The notes: generated by a model not told the origin, from the sequence alone. A DNA stretch of 15,902 nucleotides from Spirochaetaceae bacterium (GCA_003141795.1 PLNO01000088.1:1254-17155), one strand, 5' to 3'. Positions 1 to 7,923 are shown, counted from the stretch's first letter. Translations and numbers: made by a program.

Positions 1-2277
1 CCCTGCGCTCAAGTCGAGCGCGTTCTGGATGAACTGCCGCAGGGTGTCGAACGGCGGGTAGCTCCCCACCTGTGTCCGTTCCCACGTGCTCTCCGCCGTA
101 TCAAGATCGAGGCTCGCGCCGAGGAAGTCACGCGCGCCGACCTTTTTCGTTATGGCCGCAATGGCATTCTGGGCGCTCTGGATTGCGAGGTTGTTCCGTA
201 CGGTCTGGATCCTCACGTTCAGATCGTTCTGGTCCTTCCCGGTCCGCGTCGCCGCGTGGTCGCTGTAGGCGGAGGCCAGCGATTTGATGTAGGACTCGCT
301 CGCGTTTCCGAGGTTCAGCTCCGCACCGTCGGGGTCGTTCTTCGTCAGGGAGGCCAGGGCCCGGGCGAACCAGTTGTCCCCTTCGCGGCTGAAGACGGCG
401 GCCTGGTCGAGCTGGCTCTGCGCACCCGAAAGCAGGGTTTGACAGTTGTCCCTCTCCCGCTGCGCGCTTGCCAGAAGCTCGTCGTACCCGGGGTTTCCGG
501 GCGTGCCCTTGAACAAGGCCTCCATCCCGCTGCTGGCCGCAACGTACGGCTTGTCGGCCCGCAGACCCGTCTCGTGCTTCTCGATGTCCGCGATCAACGC
601 CTCGAGATCCGCACCTGCTCGGCTGAATGACGTCATTGCGCGATCGGGATAGCGGACGGCCATCCCCGTCTGTCCCTGCGGCGCCTTTCCTCCCTGGGTA
701 CCGTCCCTCTGATCCTCGCCCTGGGCCCGGAGCGCCACTGCTGCCGAGAGCCTGCCGGCAAACCCGCTGCCGCCGATCCGGGCGATGCGCACGGCATAGC
801 CGAGGTCGCGCTGCTGGAGATCCGCGTCGGAAAAATGCTGAAACAGATCCGCCAGGCCCTGCGCGGAGCTCATCGTTTCCCCAGGGGCGATTCCGTCCTT
901 GACCGGCGCCTCCCACGCTGCCGCGCGCCCCGACCATTCCGCGCGATGCGCGGCGACCTCGTTCTGCAGGGAGTCCATGGACGTCCGGGCGGACATGAGC
1001 CGCAGCGCCTCAGCGGCGGCCTCTGGCGACTGCACCGGCGAATCGGAAACCGCGGGGAGCGCGGCCAATGCCTTCCGCTCCGTCACGAGAGCGCGATAGC
1101 CGTCCACCTCCGCGGCATGCTCCTGGGCAAGGAGCGCGTGAGAGAGCAGCGTGCGGGCGGTTCCCATTTCAGGACCGGGAACGGACCAGCCGGTTGCCGC
1201 AGAGAGCGGCAGACCCGCCGCGGAAAGCCCCGCGGACTTCACGGCGAGGATGCTGCGATAGTATGCGTCGTCGAAGCCCGCGACGGCCTCGTCCAGCGCC
1301 CCGGCCAGGTACCTCTCACGTGCGCGCCTGAAAGCAGCCGATGCCACCGTTGCCGCATTTTCGGAGGCTTCCCGGGCGCGGTCCGCCCAGAGGAGGTGCA
1401 TCGCCCTGGCGATGCCTTCGGTCTTGCCTTGACGGCCGTTGCACAACCACAGGAGGTACTGGATATACGGATCTTCCCGTCCCTTCCCCTCCGACCGTCG
1501 TATCGTGGCGCCCAGGCCCTCGAGCGTGGCACTGGCGCTCCGCAGTGCTCCTTCCGTGATCGCCGCGTCCAGGAGCGGCGCCGCGGCGGCGTCGAATCCA
1601 GCGACACCGTCCGGGCTTCCGACCCGCGCATACAGGGTATTGAGCGCCGACGGAGCCGCCGCAATGGCCTCAGCGACGCCCAGATCGTGCGTCACGGCGG
1701 CGGCAATTCGCGCAGCGGCGCCCCTCACCCCCGTCGCAAGGATCGAGCCGTAGCCGGCCGCTTCGAAATCGCCGGCCTGCATGTCGAATCCCGCTTTTGC
1801 GGGATCGACGATCGGTACCGCGTACAGTGCAAGGGCGTCCCCCGGCTTGCCTGCCTTGAGAAGAGCGTCCGCTTTGTCCATCAGGGTGAGGAAGTGGGAG
1901 AGCACGGTCGTCGTCCGAGTGACCTCGCTCGAGCGCCCCGGGTCGATGCGGCGGAGCTCGGGGAGGAGCCGCTCCATGGCAGCGACATCCCCTGCGGCAC
2001 GCGCCGCGCTCAGCTCGGAGAGCACACCGTTATACTGCTGCATGACGGCGCGGATCTGCGACATCATCCGGCTCGTCTGGTCGCGAAGATCGGGGTTGTC
2101 CCGCTGGATGGTTGCAAGCAGCTTCAAAGCATCCGCATACTCCTGCCGTTGGATGAGCATCTGCGCCTCCGCAAGGCGGGGCTCCGCCTGCCCTCCTGCG
2201 TGGAGCAGAACGGCGCCTGCCAGGAAGAACGCCAGGCAGAGGAGAAGTGCACGGGTCTTCAGGCTATGCGCTTGCAC
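1..2277 (-). CDS. Large exported TPR-like protein of unknown function (3' end outside window)
   Basis: The frame is open without a stop from 2277 to the left edge, giving 759 visible residues; the C-terminus lies outside the window. I place the start at the GTG at 2277-2275, three sense codons after an in-frame TAG. It gives a clear signal peptide: MQAHSLKTR, then a hydrophobic core (ALLLCLAFFLAGAVLL), then AGGQAEP, so the product is probably exported to the periplasm or cell surface. Residues about 35-70 read like one or two TPR-type helix pairs (for example EYADALKLLATIQRDNPDL). The rest is Ala/Leu-rich and predicted to be mostly helical, with further TPR-like stretches such as LKAGKPGDALALYAVP. 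The visible end contains YPPFDTLRQFIQNALDLS. No catalytic motif is visible. It is transcribed divergently from the outer-membrane protein gene. I recognise no named family; an envelope scaffold role would be a guess. Confidence 0.85.
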   Translation of the reverse strand, partial: MQAHSLKTRALLLCLAFFLAGAVLLHAGGQAEPRLAEAQMLIQRQEYADALKLLATIQRDNPDLRDQTSRMMSQIRAVMQQYNGVLSELSAARAAGDVAAMERLLPELRRIDPGRSSEVTRTTTVLSHFLTLMDKADALLKAGKPGDALALYAVPIVDPAKAGFDMQAGDFEAAGYGSILATGVRGAAARIAAAVTHDLGVAEAIAAAPSALNTLYARVGSPDGVAGFDAAAAPLLDAAITEGALRSASATLEGLGATIRRSEGKGREDPYIQYLLWLCNGRQGKTEGIARAMHLLWADRAREASENAATVASAAFRRARERYLAGALDEAVAGFDDAYYRSILAVKSAGLSAAGLPLSAATGWSVPGPEMGTARTLLSHALLAQEHAAEVDGYRALVTERKALAALPAVSDSPVQSPEAAAEALRLMSARTSMDSLQNEVAAHRAEWSGRAAAWEAPVKDGIAPGETMSSAQGLADLFQHFSDADLQQRDLGYAVRIARIGGSGFAGRLSAAVALRAQGEDQRDGTQGGKAPQGQTGMAVRYPDRAMTSFSRAGADLEALIADIEKHETGLRADKPYVAASSGMEALFKGTPGNPGYDELLASAQRERDNCQTLLSGAQSQLDQAAVFSREGDNWFARALASLTKNDPDGAELNLGNASESYIKSLASAYSDHAATRTGKDQNDLNVRIQTVRNNLAIQSAQNAIAAITKKVGARDFLGASLDLDTAESTWERTQVGSYPPFDTLRQFIQNALDLSAG

Positions 2278-2294
2278 AGAACCCCACAGCTACG

Positions 2295-2323
2295 ATTATC
2301 GGCTGAAACAGCGGCGCAGGTCA
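2295..2323 (-). promoter_or_regulatory. Candidate promoter for the large exported protein gene
   Basis: On the minus strand GATAAT (2300-2295) matches the -10 consensus at five of six positions. TGACCT or GTGACC, 17-18 nt upstream (2324-2318), is only a weak -35. The implied transcript start near 2288 leaves a leader of about 11 nt before the GTG at 2277. Seen by eye only. Confidence 0.3.
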
Positions 2324-2370
2324 CCCCCTGATCGTCTCAAGCGGGAAATCAGGCAGATACCTGCCGCTGT
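2308..2370. repeat. Imperfect inverted repeat in the divergent promoter region
   Basis: The arm at 2308-2321 (ACAGCGGC, then GC, then AGGT) is the reverse complement of ACCTGCCGCTGT at 2359-2370, apart from a two-base insertion. Each arm therefore has 12 matching bases, and 37 nt separate them. A smaller palindrome, GGCAG-ATAC-CTGCC (2352-2365), overlaps the right arm. The repeat lies between two divergent genes, so paired operator half-sites are possible; a leader hairpin is the alternative. Confidence 0.4.
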
Positions 2371-2407
2371 CGACTTGCTCTCTCTGGATTAAGGTCGCGA
2401 ACCGATG

Positions 2408-2413
2408 TATAAT
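2408..2413 (+). promoter_or_regulatory. Perfect TATAAT -10 box upstream of the outer-membrane protein gene
   Basis: TATAAT is present at 2408-2413. No good -35 lies at 16-18 nt; TGGATT sits at 2385-2390, while TTGCTC (2375-2380) is 27 nt away, too far. If used, transcription would begin near 2420, only about 5 nt before the ATG at 2425, giving an almost leaderless mRNA. A chance match is possible. Confidence 0.35.
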
Positions 2414-2424
2414 TGCAGGCAGAC

Positions 2425-3657
2425 ATGAAGAATCGACGGGTATTCGCGATTTCGATCCTCCTCATCGTGAACTCCCTCACAATCTGGGCGGGCGGCAACG
2501 ATTTTTACTCTCTCTGGACGGAGTTGTTCAGCGCGAACGGAGATTCCAACACCGGTCTCACCTCTTTCCCCACGCTCCAGATCCCCATGGGTGGCCTGTC
2601 CGAGGCCATGGGAACCGCCTATGCGGCCATGTCTCGGGACTCAGGGTACATCGAGTCGAATCCGGCGGCAAGCTCCCTGCTCAAGAGCTCAGAGCTCGCC
2701 TTCTACCATCACAACTGGATCGCTGATTCCAATCTGGAAGGGGTCGTCTACACCGTCCGCTTCAATGACTTCGGCCTCGGCTTCGGCGGCAAGTTCCTCT
2801 ACGTTCCGTTCACCGCCTACAACGAATGGGGCGTGTCGGGGGGCAAGGATTACGTCAGCGAAACCGTCGGAACGATAAACGCCTCCTACAACCTCTTTTC
2901 CAACTACTACTACAGCGGGCTTGCAATCGGGGCGAACTTCAAGGTCGCCTACCGCAACATTCCGGCCATCTTCGGTCTGGACCAGTCGGCCCTCGCCATC
3001 ATGGGGGATGCGGGGATCATGACGAGCTTCAATTTCCTGAAGTTCTACAATTCGCAGGACAAGAACTTCTCCGTCGGGCTCGTTGTGCGGAACCTCGGAG
3101 TATCGACGCTGTCAGATGAAACCCTACCCCAAGTAGCCACGGCGGGCATCGCCTGGGCGCCTCTGCGGCCGTGGACCATCGCCGTGGATTACAACTACCC
3201 CTTCAGCTTCCCCGGGCAGCCCGCCGCTGAAACGTGGAACCTCGCAGTGGGCACCACGGTCACCATCACCGATTTCGTCTCCGTGCAGGGCGGCATACTC
3301 TGGAAAGCGGATAACCCGAGGATCAGCATCGGCACGGCGCTCGCCCTCGGCACGGTATCGCTCACAATGAATTACAACGTCGATCTCAGCGGGAGCCTGA
3401 ATCCCATCGACAAGTTCAGCGTGGAGGCGAAGTTCGACCTCGGAGACTCCGGTCGCGGCCTCGCGGCCAAGGAGGCTGAAGCCCTGTACCTGCAAGGCGT
3501 CGAAGAATACGCGAACGGCAACTACGCTCACGCCATCACGCTCTGGGAGGAGGTGTTGAGGCTGGATCCCAAGTATTCGCCGGCAGCGGAGGACATCCGA
3601 ACGGCACAGCAGACCATGGCGCTGCAGGATCAACTGCAGGGAATCGGCGCGAAGTAG
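2425..3657 (+). CDS. UPF0164-family outer-membrane beta-barrel protein with C-terminal TPR-like segment
   Basis: The protein has 410 residues from the ATG at 2425. A TTG at 2413 would add only four residues ahead of the signal peptide and would lie inside the TATAAT. Residues 1-22 (MKNRRVFAIS, a hydrophobic stretch, then LTIWA) form a signal peptide followed by GGNDF. Residues about 50-100 carry features of the treponemal UPF0164 (TP0548-like) and related PorV/FadL-like barrels: GGLSEAMGTAYAA, ESNPAASSLL and ELAFYHHNWIADS. Alternating hydrophobic and aromatic strands continue to about residue 345 (KFSVEAKFDL). The last 60 residues switch to helix and contain one TPR-like repeat (YLQGVEEYANGNYAHAITLW, then EEVLRLDPKYSPA), probably periplasmic. 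It would sit in the outer membrane; FadL-like transport of hydrophobic ligands is the family-based guess. Seven nucleotides separate it from rex. Confidence 0.85.
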   Translation: MKNRRVFAISILLIVNSLTIWAGGNDFYSLWTELFSANGDSNTGLTSFPTLQIPMGGLSEAMGTAYAAMSRDSGYIESNPAASSLLKSSELAFYHHNWIADSNLEGVVYTVRFNDFGLGFGGKFLYVPFTAYNEWGVSGGKDYVSETVGTINASYNLFSNYYYSGLAIGANFKVAYRNIPAIFGLDQSALAIMGDAGIMTSFNFLKFYNSQDKNFSVGLVVRNLGVSTLSDETLPQVATAGIAWAPLRPWTIAVDYNYPFSFPGQPAAETWNLAVGTTVTITDFVSVQGGILWKADNPRISIGTALALGTVSLTMNYNVDLSGSLNPIDKFSVEAKFDLGDSGRGLAAKEAEALYLQGVEEYANGNYAHAITLWEEVLRLDPKYSPAAEDIRTAQQTMALQDQLQGIGAK

Positions 3658-3664
3658 ACGACCA

Positions 3665-4813
3665 GTGGACGAAGCAGAAACCCCCGAGACGATTCGGCAT
3701 CCCATACCCGAACAGACGTTGCGCCGTATTCCGCTCTATCACCAGATCCTCGCGGAGATGCAGGCCAGGGGCGAAGCCTACGTCTCCTCGCGGCACCTGG
3801 CGCAATTCTTCCGCATCGACGACACCCAGGTCCGCAAGGACGTTTCCCTCATCGGGTACAAGGGCAAGCCGAAATCGGGATACTCGATCCTCGGGCTGAA
3901 GAAGGCCATCGAGGAGTTCCTTGGCATCAACTACGAGAACACGGCGATCCTCATCGGGGCCGGGAGGCTCGGCTCTGCGCTCAGCCAGTACCCGGGCCTT
4001 GCCCAATACGGGCTGCGCCTGGTCGCCATTTTCGATAACGACCCCGCACGAACGGGGAACGTCCTGGGCGCCTTCACCATCCTCCCGATGGAATCCCTGC
4101 AGCGCGTGGTTCGCAGCTTCGACGTGGGCATCGCCATCGTGTGCGTCCCCAAGGATGCGGCGCAGGCGGTGGCGGGCAGGATCGTGTCGCTGGGAATCAA
4201 GGCGATCTGGAACTTCTCCCCCACACAGCTCACCGTGCCCTCGGACGTGATCGTGCGCAATGAGAACATCGCGCTGGGGCTCGCCATCCTCTCCCACTAC
4301 CTCAAGCGGCGCAAGAAAGAGGAGCTGAGCGCGGCACCGTCCGAAACGCGGCAGAACCCGCCGCAGAAGCTCATCGATATCTTTTCGCGCTACCAGCCCA
4401 AACGGGAGTTCCTCGTGCAGATCCTCGAGGATACGCAGAAGGCCTTCGGATATCTCTCCCGTGAATCCATCGGGTACATCGCCGACTACCTCAACATCGC
4501 CCGGGAGAGAGTCGTCGAGTCCGCTGCTTTCTACCCCGTGTTCAGGACCGAGCCGCCGGCACGGTTCCGCATCTCCCTCTGCTGGGGGGAGACCTGCTCG
4601 CGCAAAGGCTCGGACAAACTGCTGGAAGCCATCGCACATGAGCTGCACATCGCAGACGGCGAGACGAGCGCTGACGGGTTGTTCAGCCTGGAGATCGCCC
4701 CGTGCAGGGGGATGTGCTCCGAAGCCCCCGTGGTGAGCGTCAACGACAAGGTGCTGAAGGTGAAATCCGCCGACGACCTCATCGCGCAGTTGCGCGCCAT
4801 CGCCGCCGGTTGA
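3665..4813 (+). CDS. rex: Rex-type redox repressor fused to a NuoE-like [2Fe-2S] domain
   Basis: This 382-residue protein is about 170 residues longer than ordinary Rex. Residues 14-75 form the Rex winged helix, beginning IPEQTLRRIPLYHQIL, with the DNA-contact segment TQVRKDVSLIGYKG. Residues 92-215 are the Rossmann domain, with the glycine motif GAGRLG at 98-103, an acidic turn FDND at 123-126, and the conserved IWNFSP at 181-186. After a basic linker (LKRRKKEE), residues about 235-382 match the NuoE/24-kDa subunit: a helical segment, then a thioredoxin-like fold with C306-x4-C311 and C347-x3-C351, the four expected [2Fe-2S] ligands with normal spacing. Rex represses respiratory and fermentative genes and releases DNA when NADH is high. 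The fusion implies an added electron-transfer or redox-sensing step. The GTG start at 3665 is chosen because it lies just before the Rex homology; the ribosome site is weak. No hydrogenase or complex I genes are adjacent. Confidence 0.93.
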   Translation: MDEAETPETIRHPIPEQTLRRIPLYHQILAEMQARGEAYVSSRHLAQFFRIDDTQVRKDVSLIGYKGKPKSGYSILGLKKAIEEFLGINYENTAILIGAGRLGSALSQYPGLAQYGLRLVAIFDNDPARTGNVLGAFTILPMESLQRVVRSFDVGIAIVCVPKDAAQAVAGRIVSLGIKAIWNFSPTQLTVPSDVIVRNENIALGLAILSHYLKRRKKEELSAAPSETRQNPPQKLIDIFSRYQPKREFLVQILEDTQKAFGYLSRESIGYIADYLNIARERVVESAAFYPVFRTEPPARFRISLCWGETCSRKGSDKLLEAIAHELHIADGETSADGLFSLEIAPCRGMCSEAPVVSVNDKVLKVKSADDLIAQLRAIAAG

Positions 4814-4845
4814 CAGGGCTCCCCTCCTTCGATTCACTTCCCCCC

Positions 4846-5703
4846 ATGTCGAACGACCCTTCAGCCTCTTTCGCGAGGCTCTTCAGCATCATTCAACGCC
4901 TCCGCGCTCCCGACGGGTGCCCATGGGACAGGGAACAGACGCCGCAGACGCTCCGCGGGAGCCTCATCGACGAAGCGTGGGAATGCGTGAGCGCCATCGA
5001 CGCGCGGGACGATGCCAACATGGAGGAGGAGCTCGGCGACATCTACCTCCTCGTGACGATGATGGCGTGGATGAAGGAGCAGGAAGGTGCTTTCACCGTG
5101 AGCTCCTCGCTGGAAGCCATCTCCGAGAAGCTCATACGGCGCCACCCCCACGTGTTCGGCTCGGCGCGCGCCTCCACTCCTGACGAAGTCCACGCCCAGT
5201 GGGATCGGATCAAGGCGGAGGAACGCAAGGGTCCCGCTTCCGGCGGCACCTCGGCAGGAGCGGGCGCGCCTGCAGCATCGGTCCTGGACCGGGTCGGACG
5301 TTCCCTGCCCCCGCTCGAACGCTCCGTGGAGCTGCAGAAGAAGGCTGCAAAAGTCGGCTTCGACTGGCCCGACCCCGCACCCGTGTGGGAGAAGATCGAC
5401 GAAGAGGCGGCCGAGCTCCGCGAGGCGTTGGCCTCAGGGCGGCCTGAGCACGCCGAGGAGGAGCTCGGAGATCTCCTGTTCTCCGTCGTGAATCTCGCAC
5501 GTCTCTTGAAGATCGATCCCGCGGTCGCCCTGAACCGTACGAACGTAAAGTTCGAGCGGCGCTTCCGCAACGTAGAGACACGGCTCCACGCGGAAGGAGT
5601 TCGTCCCGCGGAGGCGGGGCTCCAGCGCATGGATGCGCTGTGGAACGAGATAAAAGCTCAGGAAGCCGAGGGACCGGGCGGGATGCAGAGCAGCTCGAAA
5701 TAG
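4846..5703 (+). CDS. mazG: Nucleoside triphosphate pyrophosphohydrolase MazG (two tandem MazG domains)
   Basis: The protein has 285 residues. MazG hydrolyses NTPs and dNTPs to monophosphates and pyrophosphate, cleaning nucleotide pools in the cytoplasm. The first domain (about 10-105) has the usual CPWDREQT opening (25-32) and metal-site motifs DEAWE (42-46) and EELGD (61-65); the usual EExxE begins with Asp here. A Gly/Ala-rich linker follows (about 128-145). The second domain (about 155-250) has a canonical EEAAE (186-190) and EELGD (205-209), so it is likely the active one, as in E. coli MazG. The ATG at 4846 gives the standard N-terminus but has a C-rich, Shine-Dalgarno-poor leader. A TTG at 4810 overlaps the rex stop (TTGA) and would add 12 residues; it is less likely. 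The 3' 46 nt overlap the convergent radical SAM gene. Confidence 0.95.
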   Translation: MSNDPSASFARLFSIIQRLRAPDGCPWDREQTPQTLRGSLIDEAWECVSAIDARDDANMEEELGDIYLLVTMMAWMKEQEGAFTVSSSLEAISEKLIRRHPHVFGSARASTPDEVHAQWDRIKAEERKGPASGGTSAGAGAPAASVLDRVGRSLPPLERSVELQKKAAKVGFDWPDPAPVWEKIDEEAAELREALASGRPEHAEEELGDLLFSVVNLARLLKIDPAVALNRTNVKFERRFRNVETRLHAEGVRPAEAGLQRMDALWNEIKAQEAEGPGGMQSSSK

Positions 5704-7922
5704 CTTCCGGGCTGTCCCACGGGGCTCGTCGCCCACGTGGACAGGCGCCGCGCTGTAGAGGTCTCCCAATCGCCTCTGGCCTCCAAGGTCTTGCGGATGG
5801 AAGGCCCCGAGGCCGGAAGACGGAGCAGAGAGCTGCCTGAAGCGTCCGTCACCTCGAAATCCGATCCCCAGTACATCGACATCAACGACCTTCGACGCCC
5901 CGCGCCCTGCGGCTGCGCCTCCGCCACCCGCATGAGCGCGAGCCCTTCAGGAAGGCTCGCGTTCATGCGTGAGAGAAAGCTGTCCGCGGAATCGAAATCG
6001 TGCAGGTCGATCGCCGCGATCTCTTCCTCCGAATCGAGCCCGAGGCTCAGGGGACTGGCGAACTCCAGGCGCGGCTTGGGGTTGTACCCCTCGGTGAATC
6101 GCACCGCGTAGCCCGACCGGGCAAACGCCCGTTCGAACACGGTCATGAGGTCGAGGTGGGAAACGAACGCGGCAGGGCCTTTCTTCGTGAAGCTGAATAT
6201 GAATCGCTTCCACTCGGCGGGGGGAGCCGCGGGAGCATTTTCCGCCGGTGCGGGGAATGAAGATGCCTGCCCCGCCTCCGCCACCCTGCTCGTCGAGAGG
6301 CGAAGGGAGATGCCGTCCCACGGGAGCCTCTCCTCGGGACCGCGCTCCCGGCAGGTCTCTCCGAGCACATCCCAACCGGCGCCGGCAATCACTTCACGCC
6401 ACAGGTCGATATTGACGTGCTCTTCCCAGGCGTCGAGGCGCGCACCGCGCAGGTATGCGTCCCGCACGAGCAGGCCGGCGCGCTCGTCCCCCCGCGCGAC
6501 GATCCCCTCCAGAATCGACAGGATCGGGGCATGGTAGCCGATCCTGAAGCCGTCGCCCTTGAGGATCGCGCGGACCGCCCCGATCCGTTTTGTCGACTCC
6601 TCCTCCCCCATCTGGCGGGCGCGCTCCCAGGGGGTATGCGGTTTGGGGATAAACGAGGCGATGTTCACATTGAAGCTCATCCCCGTGGCCGCACGCGCTG
6701 CGCGGAGGAAGTCCACGATCGGGGTCGTCTCGTCCTCGTCGAAGGACGGGGGCAGCCCGACCATGAAGTAGAACTTCGCGGCCTTCCACCCCAGCGCGCG
6801 CGCCTCGCGGAGGATTGCGATGGTCTTTTCCAGCGTGACTGTCTTCCTGAGCTCGCGCTGCCACTCGGGCCGCGCGGTCTCCACGGCGAAGGTGAGCCCG
6901 CTCTTGCGAACCTCGGAGACGTCCTTCAACAGCTCGAGGCCGAGGGAATCGACGCGGAGGGACGGCAGGGAGAAGGACACCCTGCGGCCGGCATAGCGTG
7001 CGTTCAGGCCGCGCACGAGGCCGTCGATCTGCCGGTAATCTCCCGATGAAAGGGAGGAGAGGGATATCTGACGGAAACCCGCCCGCTCGACGAGCTCGCG
7101 AACCTCGATCTCGATGACCTTCGATTCCTTGGGCCGGGCGGGGCGATAGAGCACCGTGGCGTGGCAGAACTTGCAGGCATTCGGGCACCCGCGCATGATC
7201 TCCACCGCGCCGTGATCCTGGACCACACGCATGCTGGGCACGGGGAAACCGGACGCCGCCGGGGTGACACCGAAACCCCGCCAGTAGCCTCGGTGCACCG
7301 GCTCCGTCCTGCCCCTGTACCAGATGCAGGGCTGCGCGCGCAGATACTCGAGGAGCTCCGGGCGCCGGGCGCCGCGCTTTTTCATTGATGCCATTTCGCT
7401 GAAACAATCCTGCGCCCAGCCCTCGGCCTCGCCGATGAACACGGCATCGACGAACGGCCCCAGTGGGGCTGGATTGGTGGCGGCAGGCCCTCCGACGAGC
7501 ACGATGGGCTCGTCATCTCCCCGCGAAGCGCTCTCCAGCGTAATGCCGCCGGAGACGAGGATCGCAAGGAGGTTCGTGAGGGTGAGCTCGTATCCGAAGG
7601 AGAAGCCGACGAGGTCGAACCGTGAAAGAGGGGTGACGGATTCGAGGGAGCACAAGGGCAGCCCGGCGGCTTTGAGCGCCGCCTCGAAGTCAGGCGCCGG
7701 GGCGAAGACCCTTTCACAGGACACCCCGTCGATGCTGTTGAGAAGCGAATAGAGGATCCTGACGGCGGCATTGGACATCCCGATTTCGTAGAGATCGGGG
7801 TAGGAGATCACGATGGAAAGCGGTTCGCCCGACTTGCGGATCGAGCCGAACTCTCCGCCCACGTAACGGCCGGGCTTCTCCACCTTCCTCAGCAGAGCAC
7901 GCAGGTCGGAGCTGATTCCCAT
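5658..7922 (-). CDS. Radical SAM protein (TIGR03960-like) fused to DUF2344 domain
   Basis: The protein has 754 residues. Residues about 30-170 resemble a cobalamin-binding-like domain (VISYPDLYEIGMSNAAVRIL). The radical SAM core follows, with EIMRGC and the cluster motif C246-x3-C250-x2-C253 (CPNACKFC), then SLSSGDY, FSLPSLRVDS and FIPKPHTPW, all typical of the TIGR03960 family. A Pro/Ala-rich linker (about 550-570) leads to a DUF2344/TIGR03936 domain at 571-754 (FSFTKKGPAAFVSHLDLM, then FTEGYNPKPRLEFASPL). In many bacteria these two parts occur fused or adjacent, often near rng and rplU; the reaction is, to my knowledge, not established, and RNA or ribosome modification is only a guess from that linkage. 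The ATG at 7922 is separated from the rodA stop by one base, so it is the last gene of the elongation operon. The 3' end overlaps mazG on the other strand. Confidence 0.92.
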   Translation of the reverse strand: MGISSDLRALLRKVEKPGRYVGGEFGSIRKSGEPLSIVISYPDLYEIGMSNAAVRILYSLLNSIDGVSCERVFAPAPDFEAALKAAGLPLCSLESVTPLSRFDLVGFSFGYELTLTNLLAILVSGGITLESASRGDDEPIVLVGGPAATNPAPLGPFVDAVFIGEAEGWAQDCFSEMASMKKRGARRPELLEYLRAQPCIWYRGRTEPVHRGYWRGFGVTPAASGFPVPSMRVVQDHGAVEIMRGCPNACKFCHATVLYRPARPKESKVIEIEVRELVERAGFRQISLSSLSSGDYRQIDGLVRGLNARYAGRRVSFSLPSLRVDSLGLELLKDVSEVRKSGLTFAVETARPEWQRELRKTVTLEKTIAILREARALGWKAAKFYFMVGLPPSFDEDETTPIVDFLRAARAATGMSFNVNIASFIPKPHTPWERARQMGEEESTKRIGAVRAILKGDGFRIGYHAPILSILEGIVARGDERAGLLVRDAYLRGARLDAWEEHVNIDLWREVIAGAGWDVLGETCRERGPEERLPWDGISLRLSTSRVAEAGQASSFPAPAENAPAAPPAEWKRFIFSFTKKGPAAFVSHLDLMTVFERAFARSGYAVRFTEGYNPKPRLEFASPLSLGLDSEEEIAAIDLHDFDSADSFLSRMNASLPEGLALMRVAEAQPQGAGRRRSLMSMYWGSDFEVTDASGSSLLRLPASGPSIRKTLEARGDWETSTARRLSTWATSPVGQPGSYFELLCIPPGPSAS

Positions 7923-7923
7923 G

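Noticed and set aside
835..2331. A 498-codon open frame on the plus strand across the left region
   Set aside because: It is Arg/Gly/Pro-rich with no recognisable motif, and lies antisense to a 759-codon minus-strand frame that starts with a clear signal peptide.
2278..2424. A classical Rex operator (TTGTGAA-N4-TTCACAA) near the rex operon
   Set aside because: No such sequence is seen in the divergent gap; if the Rex fusion regulates here it uses another site.
3536..4837. A 433-codon minus-strand frame opposite rex
   Set aside because: It is a GC-driven shadow; the plus strand encodes unmistakable Rex and NuoE motifs.
4702..4845. An upstream extension of mazG to 4702
   Set aside because: It overlaps the 3' end of rex, is Arg-rich and matches nothing; MazG homology begins just after the ATG at 4846.
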